Assembly: GCF_002799155.1 (NCBI RefSeq)
Contig: NZ_NERD01000002.1
Coordinates: 2,852,001 to 2,916,000, forward strand
Direction: 5' to 3'
DNA length: 64,000 bases
Origin: Stenotrophomonas maltophilia
GTDB taxonomy: Bacteria > Pseudomonadota > Gammaproteobacteria > Xanthomonadales > Xanthomonadaceae
The notes below the pieces were generated by a model. It was given only the letters and a program-made list of their open reading frames with translations. It was not told where the DNA came from and ran no database searches. This document shows, piece by piece, positions 26,918-36,809 of the stretch. The number at the start of each line of letters is the position of its first letter. Position 1 is the first letter of the stretch. The translations under genes and the position numbers were made by a program.

Positions 26918-27871
26918 ATGCGTCTGATCTTCAGCCTGCTCGCCGCCCTGCTGCCCTGCACCGCCGTGGCCGCGCCACCCCAGGTCGTCACCGACGATAT
27001 CGCCCGCTTCTGGGCCACCTACGATGCTGTGCGCGCCGAACCCGATGCCGAACGCCGGGTGGCGCTGGTCCAGCAGCGCTACATCGAACCGGGCAGCCCC
27101 GGCCTGCGTGCGCTGATGCAGGTGCGCAACTACACCGCCCGCGAGTACGCCGAGGCCATGAACACGTGGCCGCGCTTCTGGACGTCGGTACGCCCATTGA
27201 CCGCCAACGCGCAGCAGGCCAGCGCCACGCTGGAGCGCGACCTGGCCGCCTTCCGCCAGCTTTATCCTGCGCTGCGTCCAGCCACCATCACCTATGCAGT
27301 GGGTGTGCTGCGCACCGGTGGCACCACACTGGGCGACAAGGTACTGATCGGCGCGGAGATGGCGCTGGGCGATGAACGCGTGGACGTGAGCGAGCTGCCG
27401 GAGAAGATGCGCGACCGCCTGCGGATCTTCTACGACAGCCGGCCGGGTACGAACAACGCTCAGAACAACCTGCACGAGTACGTGCATACCCAGCAACGCG
27501 AGACCACCGGCAGCCTCGCCCAGTACGCGGTGCGCGAGGGTGTGGCCGAGTATGTGGCCGAGCGGCTGAGCGGGCGCCGGCCGGCGTTGCCGCTGTATGC
27601 CTATGGCCCCGCGCACGAGTCTGAAATCCGCGCGCGCTTCGTCGCTGAAATGGACGGCGAGGATCTGGACAACTGGCTGTACAACAGCGCCCGGAATCCG
27701 TTCGGGGTGAGTGATCTGGGGTACTACGCCGGGTATCGCATCGCGCAGGAATACATGCGGCGGCAAAAGGATGAGAAGGCGGGGATCGCGCGGATGATCG
27801 AGCTGGATTATGCCGATGCACAGGCGGTGCGGGCGTTTATTGAAGCGTCGGGGTGGTTACTGCAGCGGTAG
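26918..27871 (+). CDS. Secreted putative zinc metalloprotease (HEXXH)
   Basis: 317 residues with a Sec signal (MRLIFSLLAALLPCTAVAA, cleavage before PPQVV). A zinc-protease motif HEYVH lies at about 186-190 (NNLHEYVHTQQR), followed by REGVAEYVAERLSG where the Glu may be the third ligand, like the gluzincin-type DUF2268/peptidase-MA proteins. LGYYAGYRIAQEYM near the end is also typical of that group. So it is a likely exported metallopeptidase of unknown substrate. ATG 26918 was chosen since it begins the signal; longer in-frame starts to 26810 run through the SMAG palindrome. It is single, flanked by repeats. Confidence 0.8.
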   Translation: MRLIFSLLAALLPCTAVAAPPQVVTDDIARFWATYDAVRAEPDAERRVALVQQRYIEPGSPGLRALMQVRNYTAREYAEAMNTWPRFWTSVRPLTANAQQASATLERDLAAFRQLYPALRPATITYAVGVLRTGGTTLGDKVLIGAEMALGDERVDVSELPEKMRDRLRIFYDSRPGTNNAQNNLHEYVHTQQRETTGSLAQYAVREGVAEYVAERLSGRRPALPLYAYGPAHESEIRARFVAEMDGEDLDNWLYNSARNPFGVSDLGYYAGYRIAQEYMRRQKDEKAGIARMIELDYADAQAVRAFIEASGWLLQR

Positions 27872-27874
27872 CGC

Positions 27875-27988
27875 TGGGCTGTGCCCGGCGGACGGTGCCA
27901 ACCAAGGTTGGCACCCACCAGACCAGACCTCCCCGGCCGTGCCGGGCCATGCCCGGCGCACCGTGCCAACCAAGGTTGGCACCCACCA
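27875..27988. repeat. Tandem pair of 40-nt repeats with GTGCCAACC hairpins
   Basis: Two nearly identical units, about 27881-27920 and 27949-27988, each with a GCCCGGCG part and the hairpin GTGCCAACC-AA-GGTTGGCAC then CCACCA. They start 68 bases apart with the palindrome CCCCGGCCGTGCCGGG between. They fill the space between two converging genes and probably form stem-loops at both 3' ends. Confidence 0.7.
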
Positions 27989-28012
27989 TTGGGGGCATCG
28001 CCCCCCATCACC

Positions 28013-28678
28013 TCAGGCGTACAGCGTCGGGTCGGCCACGCCGGCTTCGGCGAAGCCTTGCGCACGCAGGCGGCAGGCATCGCAGTGGCCGCAGGCGGCG
28101 CCGTTGGCGTCGGCGTTGTAGCAGGACACGGTCAGGCCGAAGTCCACGCCCAGGCGCACGCCTTCGCTGACGATCTGGCCCTTGCTGAGGAACTGCAGCG
28201 GTGCGTGCACCTTGATGCCTGCGCCTTCCACGCCCGACTTGGTGGCCAGGTTGGCCAGCGCCTGGAACGCGGCCACGAACTCGGGGCGGCAGTCCGGGTA
28301 GCCGGAGTAGTCCACGGCATTGACGCCGCAGAAAATGTCGTTGGCGCCGAGTACTTCGGCCCAGCCCAGCGCCAGCGAAAGCATGATGGTGTTGCGCGCC
28401 GGCACGTAGGTGACCGGAATGCCGTCGCCGCCGGCCTCGGGTACGTCGATGTCGTCGGTCAGCGCCGAGCCGCCGATGCTGCGCAGGTCCACATCCACGG
28501 TCTTGTGCGCGACCACGCCCTGGGCCTTCGCCACGCGGGCGGCGGCATCCAGTTCGGAGGTATGGCGCTGGCCGTAGCGCACGCTCAGGGCATGCACGGC
28601 GAAGCCCTGTTCCTGGGCCATGGCGATGACGGCGGCTGAATCCATGCCGCCGGAGAGAAGCACGACTGCCTTCTTCAT
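28013..28678 (-). CDS. queC: QueC, 7-cyano-7-deazaguanine (preQ0) synthase
   Basis: 221-residue ATP-dependent enzyme that turns 7-carboxy-7-deazaguanine and ammonia into preQ0 in queuosine synthesis. The N-terminal PP-loop [15 protein letters not shown] binds ATP. Near the C-terminus four Cys in [19 protein letters not shown] bind the structural zinc, all present. Length matches the family. It is 77 bp downstream of queE on the same strand, which makes its substrate, so the two likely form a unit at the end of the tol-pal gene run. Confidence 0.96.
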   Translation of the reverse strand: MKKAVVLLSGGMDSAAVIAMAQEQGFAVHALSVRYGQRHTSELDAAARVAKAQGVVAHKTVDVDLRSIGGSALTDDIDVPEAGGDGIPVTYVPARNTIMLSLALGWAEVLGANDIFCGVNAVDYSGYPDCRPEFVAAFQALANLATKSGVEGAGIKVHAPLQFLSKGQIVSEGVRLGVDFGLTVSCYNADANGAACGHCDACRLRAQGFAEAGVADPTLYA

Positions 28679-28755
28679 GGGAAAACGTCCGGTTGGGAGG
28701 GGAAAGCCAGCACGCTGTCCCGCGCCGGAGCTACATCAGGGAACACTGCGCGGGC

Positions 28756-29457
28756 TCATCGGCCCGGCTCGTCGTTCCACAGGATTTTATGCAACTGCAT
28801 CTGGAAGCGCACCGGCAGCCGGTCCTCGACGATCCAGTCGGCCAGCTCGCGCGCGGTGATCTCGCCCTTGCTGGGCGAGAAGAACACGGTGCAACGCTTC
28901 ACCAGGTCGTGCTCGACGACCATGGCCTTGGCCCAGTCGTAATCCTCACGGTTGCAGATGACGAACTTGATCTGGTCGCGGGCGGTCAGCAGCGGCAGGT
29001 TTTCCAGGCGGTTGCGGGCGGCTTCGGCCGAGCCTGGCGTCTTGATGTCGACCACGCGCGACACACGCGGGTCCACCGCGCTGACATCCAGCGCGCCAGA
29101 GGTTTCCAGCGAGACGTCCATGCCGGCGTCGCACAGCTTCTGCAACAGCACCAGGCAGCGCTTCTGTGCCAGCGGCTCACCACCGGTCACGCAGACGTGG
29201 CGTACGCCCTGGGCCAGCACCTCGGCCACGATGTCGTCGATATCCCACCAGGTGCCGCCGTGGAAGGCATAGGCGGTGTCGCAGTACTGGCAGCGCAGCG
29301 GGCAGCCGGTCAGGCGCACGAACACGGTCGGCCAACCGGCGGTATCGGCTTCGCCCTGCAGCGAGGTGAAGATCTCGGTGATCTTCAGCCGTGGCAGGGG
29401 CGACTGCACGATCTCACTGGGCGTGGCGGCGGCGCTGGACGGGGTAACGGCGGTCAT
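28756..29457 (-). CDS. queE: QueE, 7-carboxy-7-deazaguanine synthase
   Basis: Radical-SAM enzyme converting 6-carboxy-tetrahydropterin to 7-carboxy-7-deazaguanine, the step before QueC. The 233-residue protein carries the cluster motif CPLRCQYCD (CxxxCxxC) after FVRLTG, EIFTSLQGE near the N-terminus, and VCVTGGEPLAQ. ATG 29457 is chosen; a GTG at 29481 would add eight residues without a clear ribosome site. The first 25 residues (Ala/Ser/Pro/Thr-rich) are an extension before the conserved domain. A 200-bp repeat-filled gap separates it from cpoB, so it may have its own promoter. Confidence 0.95.
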   Translation of the reverse strand: MTAVTPSSAAATPSEIVQSPLPRLKITEIFTSLQGEADTAGWPTVFVRLTGCPLRCQYCDTAYAFHGGTWWDIDDIVAEVLAQGVRHVCVTGGEPLAQKRCLVLLQKLCDAGMDVSLETSGALDVSAVDPRVSRVVDIKTPGSAEAARNRLENLPLLTARDQIKFVICNREDYDWAKAMVVEHDLVKRCTVFFSPSKGEITARELADWIVEDRLPVRFQMQLHKILWNDEPGR

Positions 29458-29511
29458 GGCGGGTACTTCTTGGTGGGACACGTGGCGGGTGGGCTACCGT
29501 GGCCGGTAACG

Positions 29512-29636
29512 AAAGCAGCCGAGCATGGCTCGGCGCTACAGAAAACAACCGGTCCGGGCATGGCCCGGTGTTGCCGGATCCAGGCGGGGTGCCGATCCGG
29601 AAACGAAAGCAGCCGAGCGTGGGCTCGGCTCTACGG
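29512..29636. repeat. Cluster of SMAG-type palindromes
   Basis: Two copies of CGAAAGCAGCCGAGC with the hairpin GCCGAGC-atg-GCTCGGC and a terminal CTAC occur at 29518-29539 and 29612-29634, enclosing CCGGGCATGGCCCGG and a GGATC/GATCC inverted repeat. They lie between cpoB and queE. Confidence 0.7.
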
Positions 29637-29664
29637 GACACATATTGTACGCCGGGTCAGCGGA

Positions 29665-30483
29665 TCAGCGGATCTGCTTGCCGAGACGGATGGACTGCAG
29701 GCGGTCCTGCGCGGTACGCGCGGCGTCCGAGCCCGGGTACTGCGCCACGACGGTCTCCAGCGTCTGCTGGGCCTGGTCGACCTTGCCCTCGCCATACTGC
29801 GAGAGGCCAACCTTGAGCAGGCCGCCAGCGGCCTTGTCGTGGGTCGGATAGCGCGAGAGCAGTTCACGGAACTGGGCCTCGGCCATCGGGAAATTGCGCG
29901 TGGCGTAGTAGCTCTCGCCCAGCCAGTACAGCGCGTTCGGCGCGTACACGCCGTTCGGGTACAGCTGCAGGAAGCTCAGGAACAGCTGGGCCGAATCATC
30001 GTACTTGCCGGCCTTCAGCGAATCGAAGGCGACGTTGTAGGAGGTGCGCTCGTCACCGGTAGCGGCAAGGCTGCCGGCATCACCATGGACGGAAGGCGGC
30101 CGCTCGGAAGTGGCCGCCGCTGCGGGTTTTGCCGGAGCCGGTGCGGCCTTCGGCGCGCTCGCCGGAACGGGCGGCTGGGCCGGGGCGGCATTGCCCCCTT
30201 CCAACCGGTTCAGGCGGCTGTCCAGATCCAGGTACTGGTCCTGGGCGGACTGCTTGAGCTGGGCGTTGTCGTGCTGCAACTGCTCGATCGAGGCCTGCAG
30301 GCTGGTGACCTGCTGCCGCAGCTGATTGATCTGGTTCAACAGGTCCTGGTTGGCACTGTTGTTGTACATCTGCTGCTCGAGCGCGCCGACACGGTCGGCC
30401 AGGCTCTGTCGCTGTGCATGCGCCGGTGCGGCAGCCACGAGGGCTGCCGCAACGACCAGCATCAGTTTGATGCCAATACGCAT
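29665..30483 (-). CDS. cpoB: CpoB, Tol-Pal cell-division coordinator
   Basis: Periplasmic protein (formerly YbgF) that links PBP1b activity and Tol-mediated outer-membrane constriction. 272 residues: Sec signal (LMLVVAAALVAAAPAHA), N-terminal coiled coil for trimerisation (RVGALEQQMYNNSANQ to DSRLNRLEGG, about 25-95), a Pro/Ala linker, and three C-terminal TPRs (YNVAFDSLKAGKYDDSAQLF; WLGESYYATRNFPMAEAQF; YGEGKVDQAQQTL). It begins three bases after the pal stop. Its partner PBP1b is encoded at 2.2-4.6 kb in this window. Confidence 0.95.
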   Translation of the reverse strand: MRIGIKLMLVVAAALVAAAPAHAQRQSLADRVGALEQQMYNNSANQDLLNQINQLRQQVTSLQASIEQLQHDNAQLKQSAQDQYLDLDSRLNRLEGGNAAPAQPPVPASAPKAAPAPAKPAAAATSERPPSVHGDAGSLAATGDERTSYNVAFDSLKAGKYDDSAQLFLSFLQLYPNGVYAPNALYWLGESYYATRNFPMAEAQFRELLSRYPTHDKAAGGLLKVGLSQYGEGKVDQAQQTLETVVAQYPGSDAARTAQDRLQSIRLGKQIR

Positions 30484-30486
30484 GGA

Positions 30487-31005
30487 TTACTGCGCGGTGT
30501 AGACGATTTCGACGCGACGGTTCTGCGACCAGCAGGACTCGTTCGACTCGGTGCAGACCGGACGCTCTTCACCGTAGGACACGACGGTCAGCTGCGAAGC
30601 CGAGCCACCGTTGGCCTGCAGGGCCGAGTTGACGCCGTTGCCACGACGCTCACCCAGGGCCTGGTTGTACGCGCGCGAACCGCGCTCGTCGGTGTGGCCC
30701 TGCAGGGTGATGCGCGAGGACGGACGGTCACGCAGGTACTTGGCGTGGCACGCCATGATGGCCTGGAATTCCGGCTTCACGTCTTCCTTGTCCAGGTCGA
30801 AGTAGACAACGCGCTGGCGCAGGCAAGCGTCGGTGTCCAGGTCGCCCGGGCCATACAGGCCGGAGGTCGACGGACCGGTCGGGGTGGTGGTCGAGGTGCC
30901 GGTGTCGACCGGGGCTGCCGGCTCTTCCTTCACCTTCTTCGAGCAACCGGCCAGGACGGCCACAGACAGCAGGGAAACAAGCAGAACGCGGGTGGACTTG
31001 TTCAT
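30487..31005 (-). CDS. pal: Pal, peptidoglycan-associated lipoprotein
   Basis: 172-residue outer-membrane lipoprotein that binds peptidoglycan and TolB. The signal ends at the lipobox LAGC (LLVSLLSVAVLAGCSKK), followed by a Thr/Pro/Gly linker and an OmpA-like domain. The diaminopimelate-binding residues lie in GHTDERGSRAYNQALGERR. The C-terminus NESCWSQNRRVEIVY is the usual Pal ending with two Cys. It sits in the order tolB-pal-cpoB. Confidence 0.97.
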   Translation of the reverse strand: MNKSTRVLLVSLLSVAVLAGCSKKVKEEPAAPVDTGTSTTTPTGPSTSGLYGPGDLDTDACLRQRVVYFDLDKEDVKPEFQAIMACHAKYLRDRPSSRITLQGHTDERGSRAYNQALGERRGNGVNSALQANGGSASQLTVVSYGEERPVCTESNESCWSQNRRVEIVYTAQ

Positions 31006-31069
31006 GGCGATACCTTTGTGGCTCCTAGGCCGATGAGGGGTTCAAGACAGCGAAAATATTAACACTCTT

Positions 31070-32389
31070 TTAGCGCTGGGTACGGTATGGGGACCATGCC
31101 GGTTCGCGCACATCTCCGTCAGCCAGAACCAACCGCTGGCGCACGCGCGCATCGGCGGAAACGGCGTACAGCACACCACGGCCACCCTCGCGGGCGGCGT
31201 ACAACACCATGCTTGCGTTGGGCGCAAAGCTCGGAGATTCATCCAGCGAACCCGGGGACAGCGTGCTCCAGCGGGGCGAACCCAGCGAGCTGTCCATCAT
31301 CGCGATCTTGTAGCTGTTGCCGGAGCCCTGGGCGACGGCGATCTTCTTGCCATCGTACGACACCGAGGGCTTGGCATTGTAGTTGCCCTGGAAGGTCACG
31401 CGCTCGGCACTGCCGCCGCCCGCACCCACCTTGTAGACCTGCGGACGGCCGCCGCGGTCGGAAGTGAAGTACACCGCGCTGCCGTCCGGCGCCCAGGTCG
31501 GCTCGGTATCGATGGCGAAGTGGTTGGTCAGCTGGGTGAGCTGCTTGCTGCCCAGGTCCATCACGTAGATTTCCGGGTTGCCCGAACGCGACAGGGTCAG
31601 GGCCAGCTTGCGGCCGTCCGGCGAGAACGCCGGGGCGCTGTTGATGCCACGGAAGCTGGTGACCAGCTCGCGCGCGCCGGTGCCGATGTTCTGGATATAG
31701 ATCGCCGAATTGCCACGCTCGAAGCTGACGTAGGCCAGCTTGCTGCCATCCGGGCTCCAAGAAGGCGACAGCAGCGGCTCGGCCGAACGCACGATCGTCT
31801 GCGGGTTGTAGCCATCGGAGTCGGCCACCATCAGCGCATAGCGCATGGCGTCGCCCTTGCCGCTGGCGGTCACGTAGGCAATGCGGGTCCAGAAGGCGCC
31901 GCGCACACCGGTGATCTTTTCGTAGATGGCGTCGGCCATCTGGTGGGCAACGTCGCGCATGGCGTTGCCACGGGCGGTCATCGCCAGGCCCAGCAGGCGC
32001 TCGCCCTTGGGCACGTCGAACAGTTCGTACTCGACGCGATAGGCGCCGGCACCGGCGTCGAGCACCCGGCCGACCACGATGTAGTTCTGCTTCAGCGCGC
32101 GCCAGGTGGCGAACTGGATCTCACCGCCACGCACGGGCTTCTCGACGATCTGCGCTTCCGGCAGCGTGCGGAACTGGCCCGAGCGCTCCAGGTCGGCGCG
32201 GACCACGCCGGCGACGTCGGTCTGCGGAGCGGCCGACGAACCCTGGTAGGGCATCGGCACGATGGTGATCGGCAGGGCGGAGGCATTGCCGCCGATGATG
32301 TCGATATCCAGTCCCCTCTGCTGCGCAACGGCAGCGAAGGGCAGCAACAGGGCCGCAAACACGGCAAGCCAGCGAGGCATCTTTTTCAT
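31070..32389 (-). CDS. tolB: TolB, periplasmic beta-propeller of the Tol-Pal system
   Basis: 439 residues. Sec signal (WLAVFAALLLPFAAVAQQ), an N-terminal domain with the TolA-binding strand (LDIDIIGGNASALPITIV), then a six-bladed propeller with repeated SPDG motifs (SWSPDGSKLAYVSFE, AFSPDGRKLALTLS, TWAPDGSAVYFTSDRGG). TolB passes between Pal and TolA during outer-membrane invagination. ATG 32389 (MKKMPRWL) starts the signal; the frame is open further up but without a signal-like sequence. A 284-bp gap with the hairpin GGTGGCC-CGA-GGCCACC near 32650 separates it from tolA, longer than usual for this operon. Confidence 0.96.
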   Translation of the reverse strand: MKKMPRWLAVFAALLLPFAAVAQQRGLDIDIIGGNASALPITIVPMPYQGSSAAPQTDVAGVVRADLERSGQFRTLPEAQIVEKPVRGGEIQFATWRALKQNYIVVGRVLDAGAGAYRVEYELFDVPKGERLLGLAMTARGNAMRDVAHQMADAIYEKITGVRGAFWTRIAYVTASGKGDAMRYALMVADSDGYNPQTIVRSAEPLLSPSWSPDGSKLAYVSFERGNSAIYIQNIGTGARELVTSFRGINSAPAFSPDGRKLALTLSRSGNPEIYVMDLGSKQLTQLTNHFAIDTEPTWAPDGSAVYFTSDRGGRPQVYKVGAGGGSAERVTFQGNYNAKPSVSYDGKKIAVAQGSGNSYKIAMMDSSLGSPRWSTLSPGSLDESPSFAPNASMVLYAAREGGRGVLYAVSADARVRQRLVLADGDVREPAWSPYRTQR

Positions 32390-32673
32390 GGAGCGCTCAA
32401 TAGGGGGAAACCGGAACGAGGGATAACAAAGCGGGAGTGAACCGCTTCGCAATCATGAACCAAGGGTACGTGAATTCCGGGTCAGTTCCAGCCCGTCCTC
32501 TCACGCACCGTTAACGTCGTGGCTAACATCGCACCTGCCTGCCCCGGTCACGCCGCCCTGTGGGGCGGTGTTCGACGGCCGCCTACAGCCTGCCCAGCCG
32601 AAACCAGGCCTGCCAGAGGCAAGCGCGACATCCGTGGGCGCAGGTGGCCCGAGGCCACCCTGCCCCGCCCGCC
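32390..32673 (-). promoter_or_regulatory. tolA-tolB intergenic region
   Basis: No gene is seen in these 284 bases. On the minus strand the hairpin GGTGGCCTCGGGCCACC lies just after the tolA stop and has no T-run, so it may be a weak terminator or RNA-stability stem. The rest, including a less G+C-rich stretch around 32405-32470, is where an internal tolB promoter would lie; I cannot place -10/-35 boxes with confidence. Confidence 0.4.
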
Positions 32674-33718
32674 TCAGCGATCCTGGGCGGTAAAGGTGAA
32701 GTTGAGCGTACGCGCGAACACCGACTCGAACCCGCGGTACGGCAACGGTTGCGCGTTGAGCACGGCGGCCTCGATCGATCGCCTGCCGGCTTCGTCGTAC
32801 GGGCAGTTCGGGCTGACCTTGGCCTGCATCACCGTGCCCCCTGGAATCTGGGTGATGGTGATCTGGCAACGCTGGCCCAGCGGCACCGTGTCCGGGCGCA
32901 CCCACTGCGACAGGACCTTGGCTTGGATCGCGGCCGCGTATTTGGCCGAAAGATCGTCGCTGTTGCCACCGCCGCCGGCAGCCGGCTGGGACGCACCACT
33001 GGCGCCGGCAGCGGCCGTACCGGCGGCATTGCGCGCGGCAGCCACCTGGCGCAGCTTCTGCTCGGCAAGCTTGGCCTCCTTCTCGGCCTGCTCGCGGCGG
33101 GCGCGGATCTCGGCGATCTTCTTCTGTTTCTCGGCCTCGGCCTTGTCAGCGGCCACGCGCTCCTGCTCGGCCTGCTTCTTCTTCTCGTCCGCTTCCTGCT
33201 GTTTGGCCAGGCGCAGCTTCTGCTCGGCTTCTTCCTGGCGCTTGCGTTCGGTCAGGTCGATCTGCTCCTGGCGGCGCTTGGCTTCCTGTTCCTGCTTGGC
33301 CTTCTCCTGCGAGATGGCCAGCGCGCTCACCGCTTCCTGGTCCTTGGTGTCCGGCTGCGCGACACGCTCCTGCGCCTGTTGCTGCTGCGGCGTGGGGGCG
33401 TCCTGCGGGCGCGGCTCGGGAATCGGCTGCGGCGGCGGAATGGTGTCTTCCGGCACCGGGATCGGCTCGGCGACCGGCGGCGGCAGGTCTTCCAGCTTTT
33501 CCGACTGGCGCAGGGCCTGGCGTGCGGCGGAGGCCTCGGACGCCGACAGCGCCAGGCTGGCCTCGACCGACGGGTCGCCAGCGGCAGCATCGGTGTTGCG
33601 CTCAGGCGACCAGAACCAGGCCACGATGAACACCAGCGCGACCAGCAGGTGCACCAGCAACGCCAGCGCCAGGGGCAGGCCCCAGCCGGGTTCGCGCTGA
33701 TGCGGAGGTGGCAGGGCG

Positions 33719-33729
<11 letters not shown>
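32674..33729 (-). CDS. tolA: TolA, inner-membrane bridge of the Tol-Pal system
   Basis: 351 residues: a single N-terminal span (LPLALALLVHLLVALVFIVAWFW, about 18-40), a long Lys/Glu/Ala/Gln-rich helix (about 130-240, e.g. KKQAEQERVAADKAEAEKQKK) that crosses the periplasm, and the C-terminal domain III (SDDLSAKYAAAIQAKVLSQW to the end) that contacts TolB and Pal. Residues 70-125 are Pro/Glu rich (PPPVAEPIPVPEDTIPPPQP). Its start overlaps tolR by 11 bases. Confidence 0.95.
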
Positions 33730-34147
<418 letters not shown>

Positions 34148-34171
34148 GGCTTGGACTCCCGGGTCAGGCGC

Positions 34172-34951
34172 TTACTCGTCGCCAGCGCTCTGGCGCTGCA
34201 GGATGGAGCTGAACTCTTCGGCGAAGGTCTCGAACCGCACCGACATGCGCTCTACGCGGGTGGTGAAGCGGTTGTAGGCCCACACCGCCGGGATCGCCAC
34301 GAACAGGCCGATGGCGGTGGCGAACAGCGCTTCGGAGATGCCCGGCGCGACGGCGGCGATGCCGGCCTGCGCGCCACTGCTGATCATGTCGTGCATGGTC
34401 ACCATGATGCCGAACACGGTACCGACCAGGCCCACGTACGGCGCAGTCGAGCCGATGTTGGCCAGCAGCTCCAGGTTGCGCTCGAGCTGGTCCACTTCGC
34501 GGGTGTAGGTGGTGCGCATGGCGCGCTGCGCGCCTTCCAGCTGCGCACGGCCATCCAGGCGGCGCTTGTCACGCAGGCGGGTGTACTCGCGGAAACCGGC
34601 TTCAAAAATGGCTTCCAGGCCGCCGACATTGCGGCTGCGGTCGGTGGCCGAGCTGTACAGCTTGCCCAGGTCGGCGCCGGACCAGAAGCGGTTCTCGAAC
34701 TCGTCGGCTTCGCGGGTGGCCTGCTTGAACACGCGGGCCTTGCGGAAAATGATCACCCAGCTGACGAACGAGCCGACCAGCAGCAGCAGCACGATGATCT
34801 TCACCGGCAGGCTGGCCTTGGCCATCAGTTCGAGGTAGTTGATGCCGCCGCCGGTGGTGGCCTGGGCAAGGGTCTGTGTCGCGGCGTTGCTGACGTCGGC
34901 CGGCAGTGCCTCGGTGACCGTGGCCTGCAGGGCCAGGAGCGTTGCGATCAT
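34172..34951 (-). CDS. tolQ: TolQ, MotA/ExbB-like proton-channel subunit
   Basis: 259-residue inner-membrane protein with three spans: PVKIIVLLLLVGSFVSWVIIF, then YVGLVGTVFGIMVTMHDM and ATAIGLFVAIPAVWAYNRF, the last two lining the channel. The GLVGTVFGI signature of the MotA/TolQ/ExbB domain is intact. ATG 34951 has AGGA nine bases upstream; an earlier open frame has a non-membrane N-terminus. About 30 N-terminal residues before the first span are Thr/Ala rich. It lies 10 bp after ybgC. Confidence 0.96.
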   Translation of the reverse strand: MIATLLALQATVTEALPADVSNAATQTLAQATTGGGINYLELMAKASLPVKIIVLLLLVGSFVSWVIIFRKARVFKQATREADEFENRFWSGADLGKLYSSATDRSRNVGGLEAIFEAGFREYTRLRDKRRLDGRAQLEGAQRAMRTTYTREVDQLERNLELLANIGSTAPYVGLVGTVFGIMVTMHDMISSGAQAGIAAVAPGISEALFATAIGLFVAIPAVWAYNRFTTRVERMSVRFETFAEEFSSILQRQSAGDE

Positions 34952-34961
34952 CCGTTGTTCC

Positions 34962-35393
34962 TCAGTGTTCGGATTCGGGGTGGAGGTGGGGTTGCAGCAC
35001 GGTAAGGACGGCCTCGTCCATGCCACGCGGGCGGAAACTGGCCGCTTCCAATGCGGCAATTCGGACCTGGGCCGACAGCAGCAGTTCGCCGTCGCGCAGG
35101 ATCTGCTGGTCGAAGACCATGCTGGCCTTCTTCAGCTGGACCAGCCGGGCGCTCACCTGCAGGGTGTCATCCAGCCGTGCCGGCCTGATGAAATCCATCT
35201 GCATCGAGCGCACCGCGAAGACCATCCCATGCTCGGCGCGCATGCGCTCCTGGCCGTAGCCCAGCGCACGCATCCATTCGGTCCGGGCTCGTTCCATGAA
35301 GGCCACGTAGCGGGCGTGGTAGACCACGCCACCTGCGTCGGTATCTTCCCAGTAAATGCGTGTCGGCCAACTGAATCGCGGCTCAACCGACAT
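34962..35393 (-). CDS. ybgC: YbgC, Tol-Pal-associated acyl-CoA thioesterase
   Basis: 143-residue hot-dog-fold thioesterase, cytoplasmic, the standard first gene of the tol-pal operon; linked to phospholipid metabolism. The active-site region [23 protein letters not shown] is present with the catalytic Asp near residue 19. Its start overlaps the end of ruvB by 11 bases, so here the tol operon is joined to the Holliday-junction genes upstream. Confidence 0.94.
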   Translation of the reverse strand: MSVEPRFSWPTRIYWEDTDAGGVVYHARYVAFMERARTEWMRALGYGQERMRAEHGMVFAVRSMQMDFIRPARLDDTLQVSARLVQLKKASMVFDQQILRDGELLLSAQVRIAALEAASFRPRGMDEAVLTVLQPHLHPESEH

Positions 35394-36423
35394 CGGGAAC
35401 CTCCGCGAACAGGTCCTGCGGCGGGTTTTTCGGCTTCAGGCCCATGTGCCGGTAGGCCTTGTGGGTGGCCATGCGGCCACGCGCGGTACGCACCAGGAAG
35501 CCCTGCTGGATCAGGTACGGCTCGACCACGTCTTCCAGCGTGCCACGTTCTTCTGACAGCGCTGCGGCCAGCGATTCGATGCCGACCGGGCCACCATCGA
35601 AGTAGTCCACCATGGTCTTGAGCAGGCGCCGGTCAAGCTCGTCGAAGCCCTCCGGGTCGACCTTCAGCATTTTCATCGCCGCCTGTGCCACGGCTTCGTC
35701 GATATGGCCGCCGGCCTTGACCTGTGCGTAGTCGCGCACGCGGCGCAGCAGGCGGTTGGCGATACGCGGGGTACCGCGCGCGCGGCGCGCGATCTCGCCG
35801 GCACCATCGGCAGTGCAGTCGATGCCGAGGATGGTGGCCGAGCGGCGCACGATCCGGGTCAGCTCTTCGACGCTGTAGAACTCCAGGCGCTGGACGATGC
35901 CGAAGCGGTCGCGCAGCGGCGCGGTCAGCAGGCCGGCGCGGGTGGTGGCGCCGATCAGGGTGAACGGCGGCAGGTCGATCTTGATCGAGCGGGCCGCGGG
36001 GCCTTCGCCGATCATGATGTCGATCTGGAAGTCTTCCATCGCCGGGTACAGCACTTCCTCGACCACCGGCGACAGGCGGTGGATCTCGTCCACGAACAGC
36101 ACGTCGTGCGGCTGCAGGTTGGTCAGCAGCGCGGCGAGGTCGCCGGCTTTCTCGATCACCGGGCCGGAGGTGACCCGCAGGGCCACGCCCAGTTCATTGG
36201 CGATGACGTGGCTGAGGGTGGTCTTGCCCAGGCCCGGCGGCCCGAAGATCAGCACGTGGTCGAGCGCGTCGCCGCGTCCCTTGGCCGCCTGGATGTAGAT
36301 TTCCATCTGCTCACGCACCGGCACCTGGCCGAGGTAATCGGCCAGGCGCTTGGGGCGGATGCTGGCGTCGGCGGCGTCATCCTCGCGGGTGGCGCCGGCG
36401 CCGATGATGCGGTCGTCGGTCAT
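35383..36423 (-). CDS. ruvB: RuvB, Holliday-junction branch-migration ATPase
   Basis: 346-residue AAA+ motor that drives branch migration with RuvA. Walker A is [12 protein letters not shown], Walker [13 protein letters not shown], sensor GATTRAGLL, and the C-terminal winged helix ends in [13 protein letters not shown]. The start ATG 36423 gives the usual length; the frame remains open upstream through a long hairpin repeat, which is not coding. It is separated from ruvA and ruvC by kup, the order known for Xanthomonadaceae. Confidence 0.97.
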   Translation of the reverse strand: MTDDRIIGAGATREDDAADASIRPKRLADYLGQVPVREQMEIYIQAAKGRGDALDHVLIFGPPGLGKTTLSHVIANELGVALRVTSGPVIEKAGDLAALLTNLQPHDVLFVDEIHRLSPVVEEVLYPAMEDFQIDIMIGEGPAARSIKIDLPPFTLIGATTRAGLLTAPLRDRFGIVQRLEFYSVEELTRIVRRSATILGIDCTADGAGEIARRARGTPRIANRLLRRVRDYAQVKAGGHIDEAVAQAAMKMLKVDPEGFDELDRRLLKTMVDYFDGGPVGIESLAAALSEERGTLEDVVEPYLIQQGFLVRTARGRMATHKAYRHMGLKPKNPPQDLFAEVPDVG

Positions 36424-36449
36424 GTGCTGATTATGCGGCAAAAGCGTGA

Positions 36450-36645
36450 GTTTCGGCCGGGCCGCGCCCGGCACCCGCAGAGGCAACGGCAACATCCAGA
36501 GCAACAGCGGAAGCGGGCTTCCTGGGGAATGGCGGGGTGGGTCCGGTTGCGGGGACGCCGTAAACCCGTCCATGGGGGGCTCAGCCGCGCCATCCATGGC
36601 GCGGATGCCCCGCAACCGGACCCACCCCGCCTTCGACAGTTTTCC
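36450..36645 (+). repeat. Long hairpin element, copy D
   Basis: A full copy between kup and ruvB. A perfect 24-bp stem joins 36531-36554 and 36608-36631. The loop starts ACGCCGTAAACCCGTCCATG and includes the inner hairpin CGCGCCATCCATGGCGCG. Flanks are GCCGGGCCGCGCCCGGC and GAGGCAACGGCAAC on the left, and CGACAGTTTTCCGCG on the right. No gene is seen in 36424-36809. Confidence 0.85.
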
Positions 36646-36678
36646 GCGTTCTGTCGGAACGGCATTCTGCTCTGGTGG

Positions 36679-36724
36679 GTGCCGACCGCTGGTCGGCACA
36701 GTAGATCCACGCCACGCGTGGATG
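36679..36724. repeat. Two short palindromes, the second a SMAG unit
   Basis: A GTGCCGACC-GCT-GGTCGGCAC hairpin (36679-36699) is followed by GTAGATCCACGCCACGCG and TGGATG (36701-36724), the same SMAG unit as at 24166. Both are between copy D and the end of kup. Confidence 0.75.
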
Positions 36725-36809
36725 GAACTGGAGCGCAGAGTGGGCTCAGCTTCTGGCGCGCGGGCCCGCGGTTTGCGCAGCAGATCGTGGGGCGTGGCGC
36801 AGGTGGAGA

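Noticed and set aside
27875-27988. CRISPR array
   Set aside because: Only two repeats, internally palindromic, with a palindromic spacer; no cas genes.
36424-36699. N-terminal extension of ruvB through the repeat
   Set aside because: Translates the hairpin element; RuvB has its normal length from 36423.
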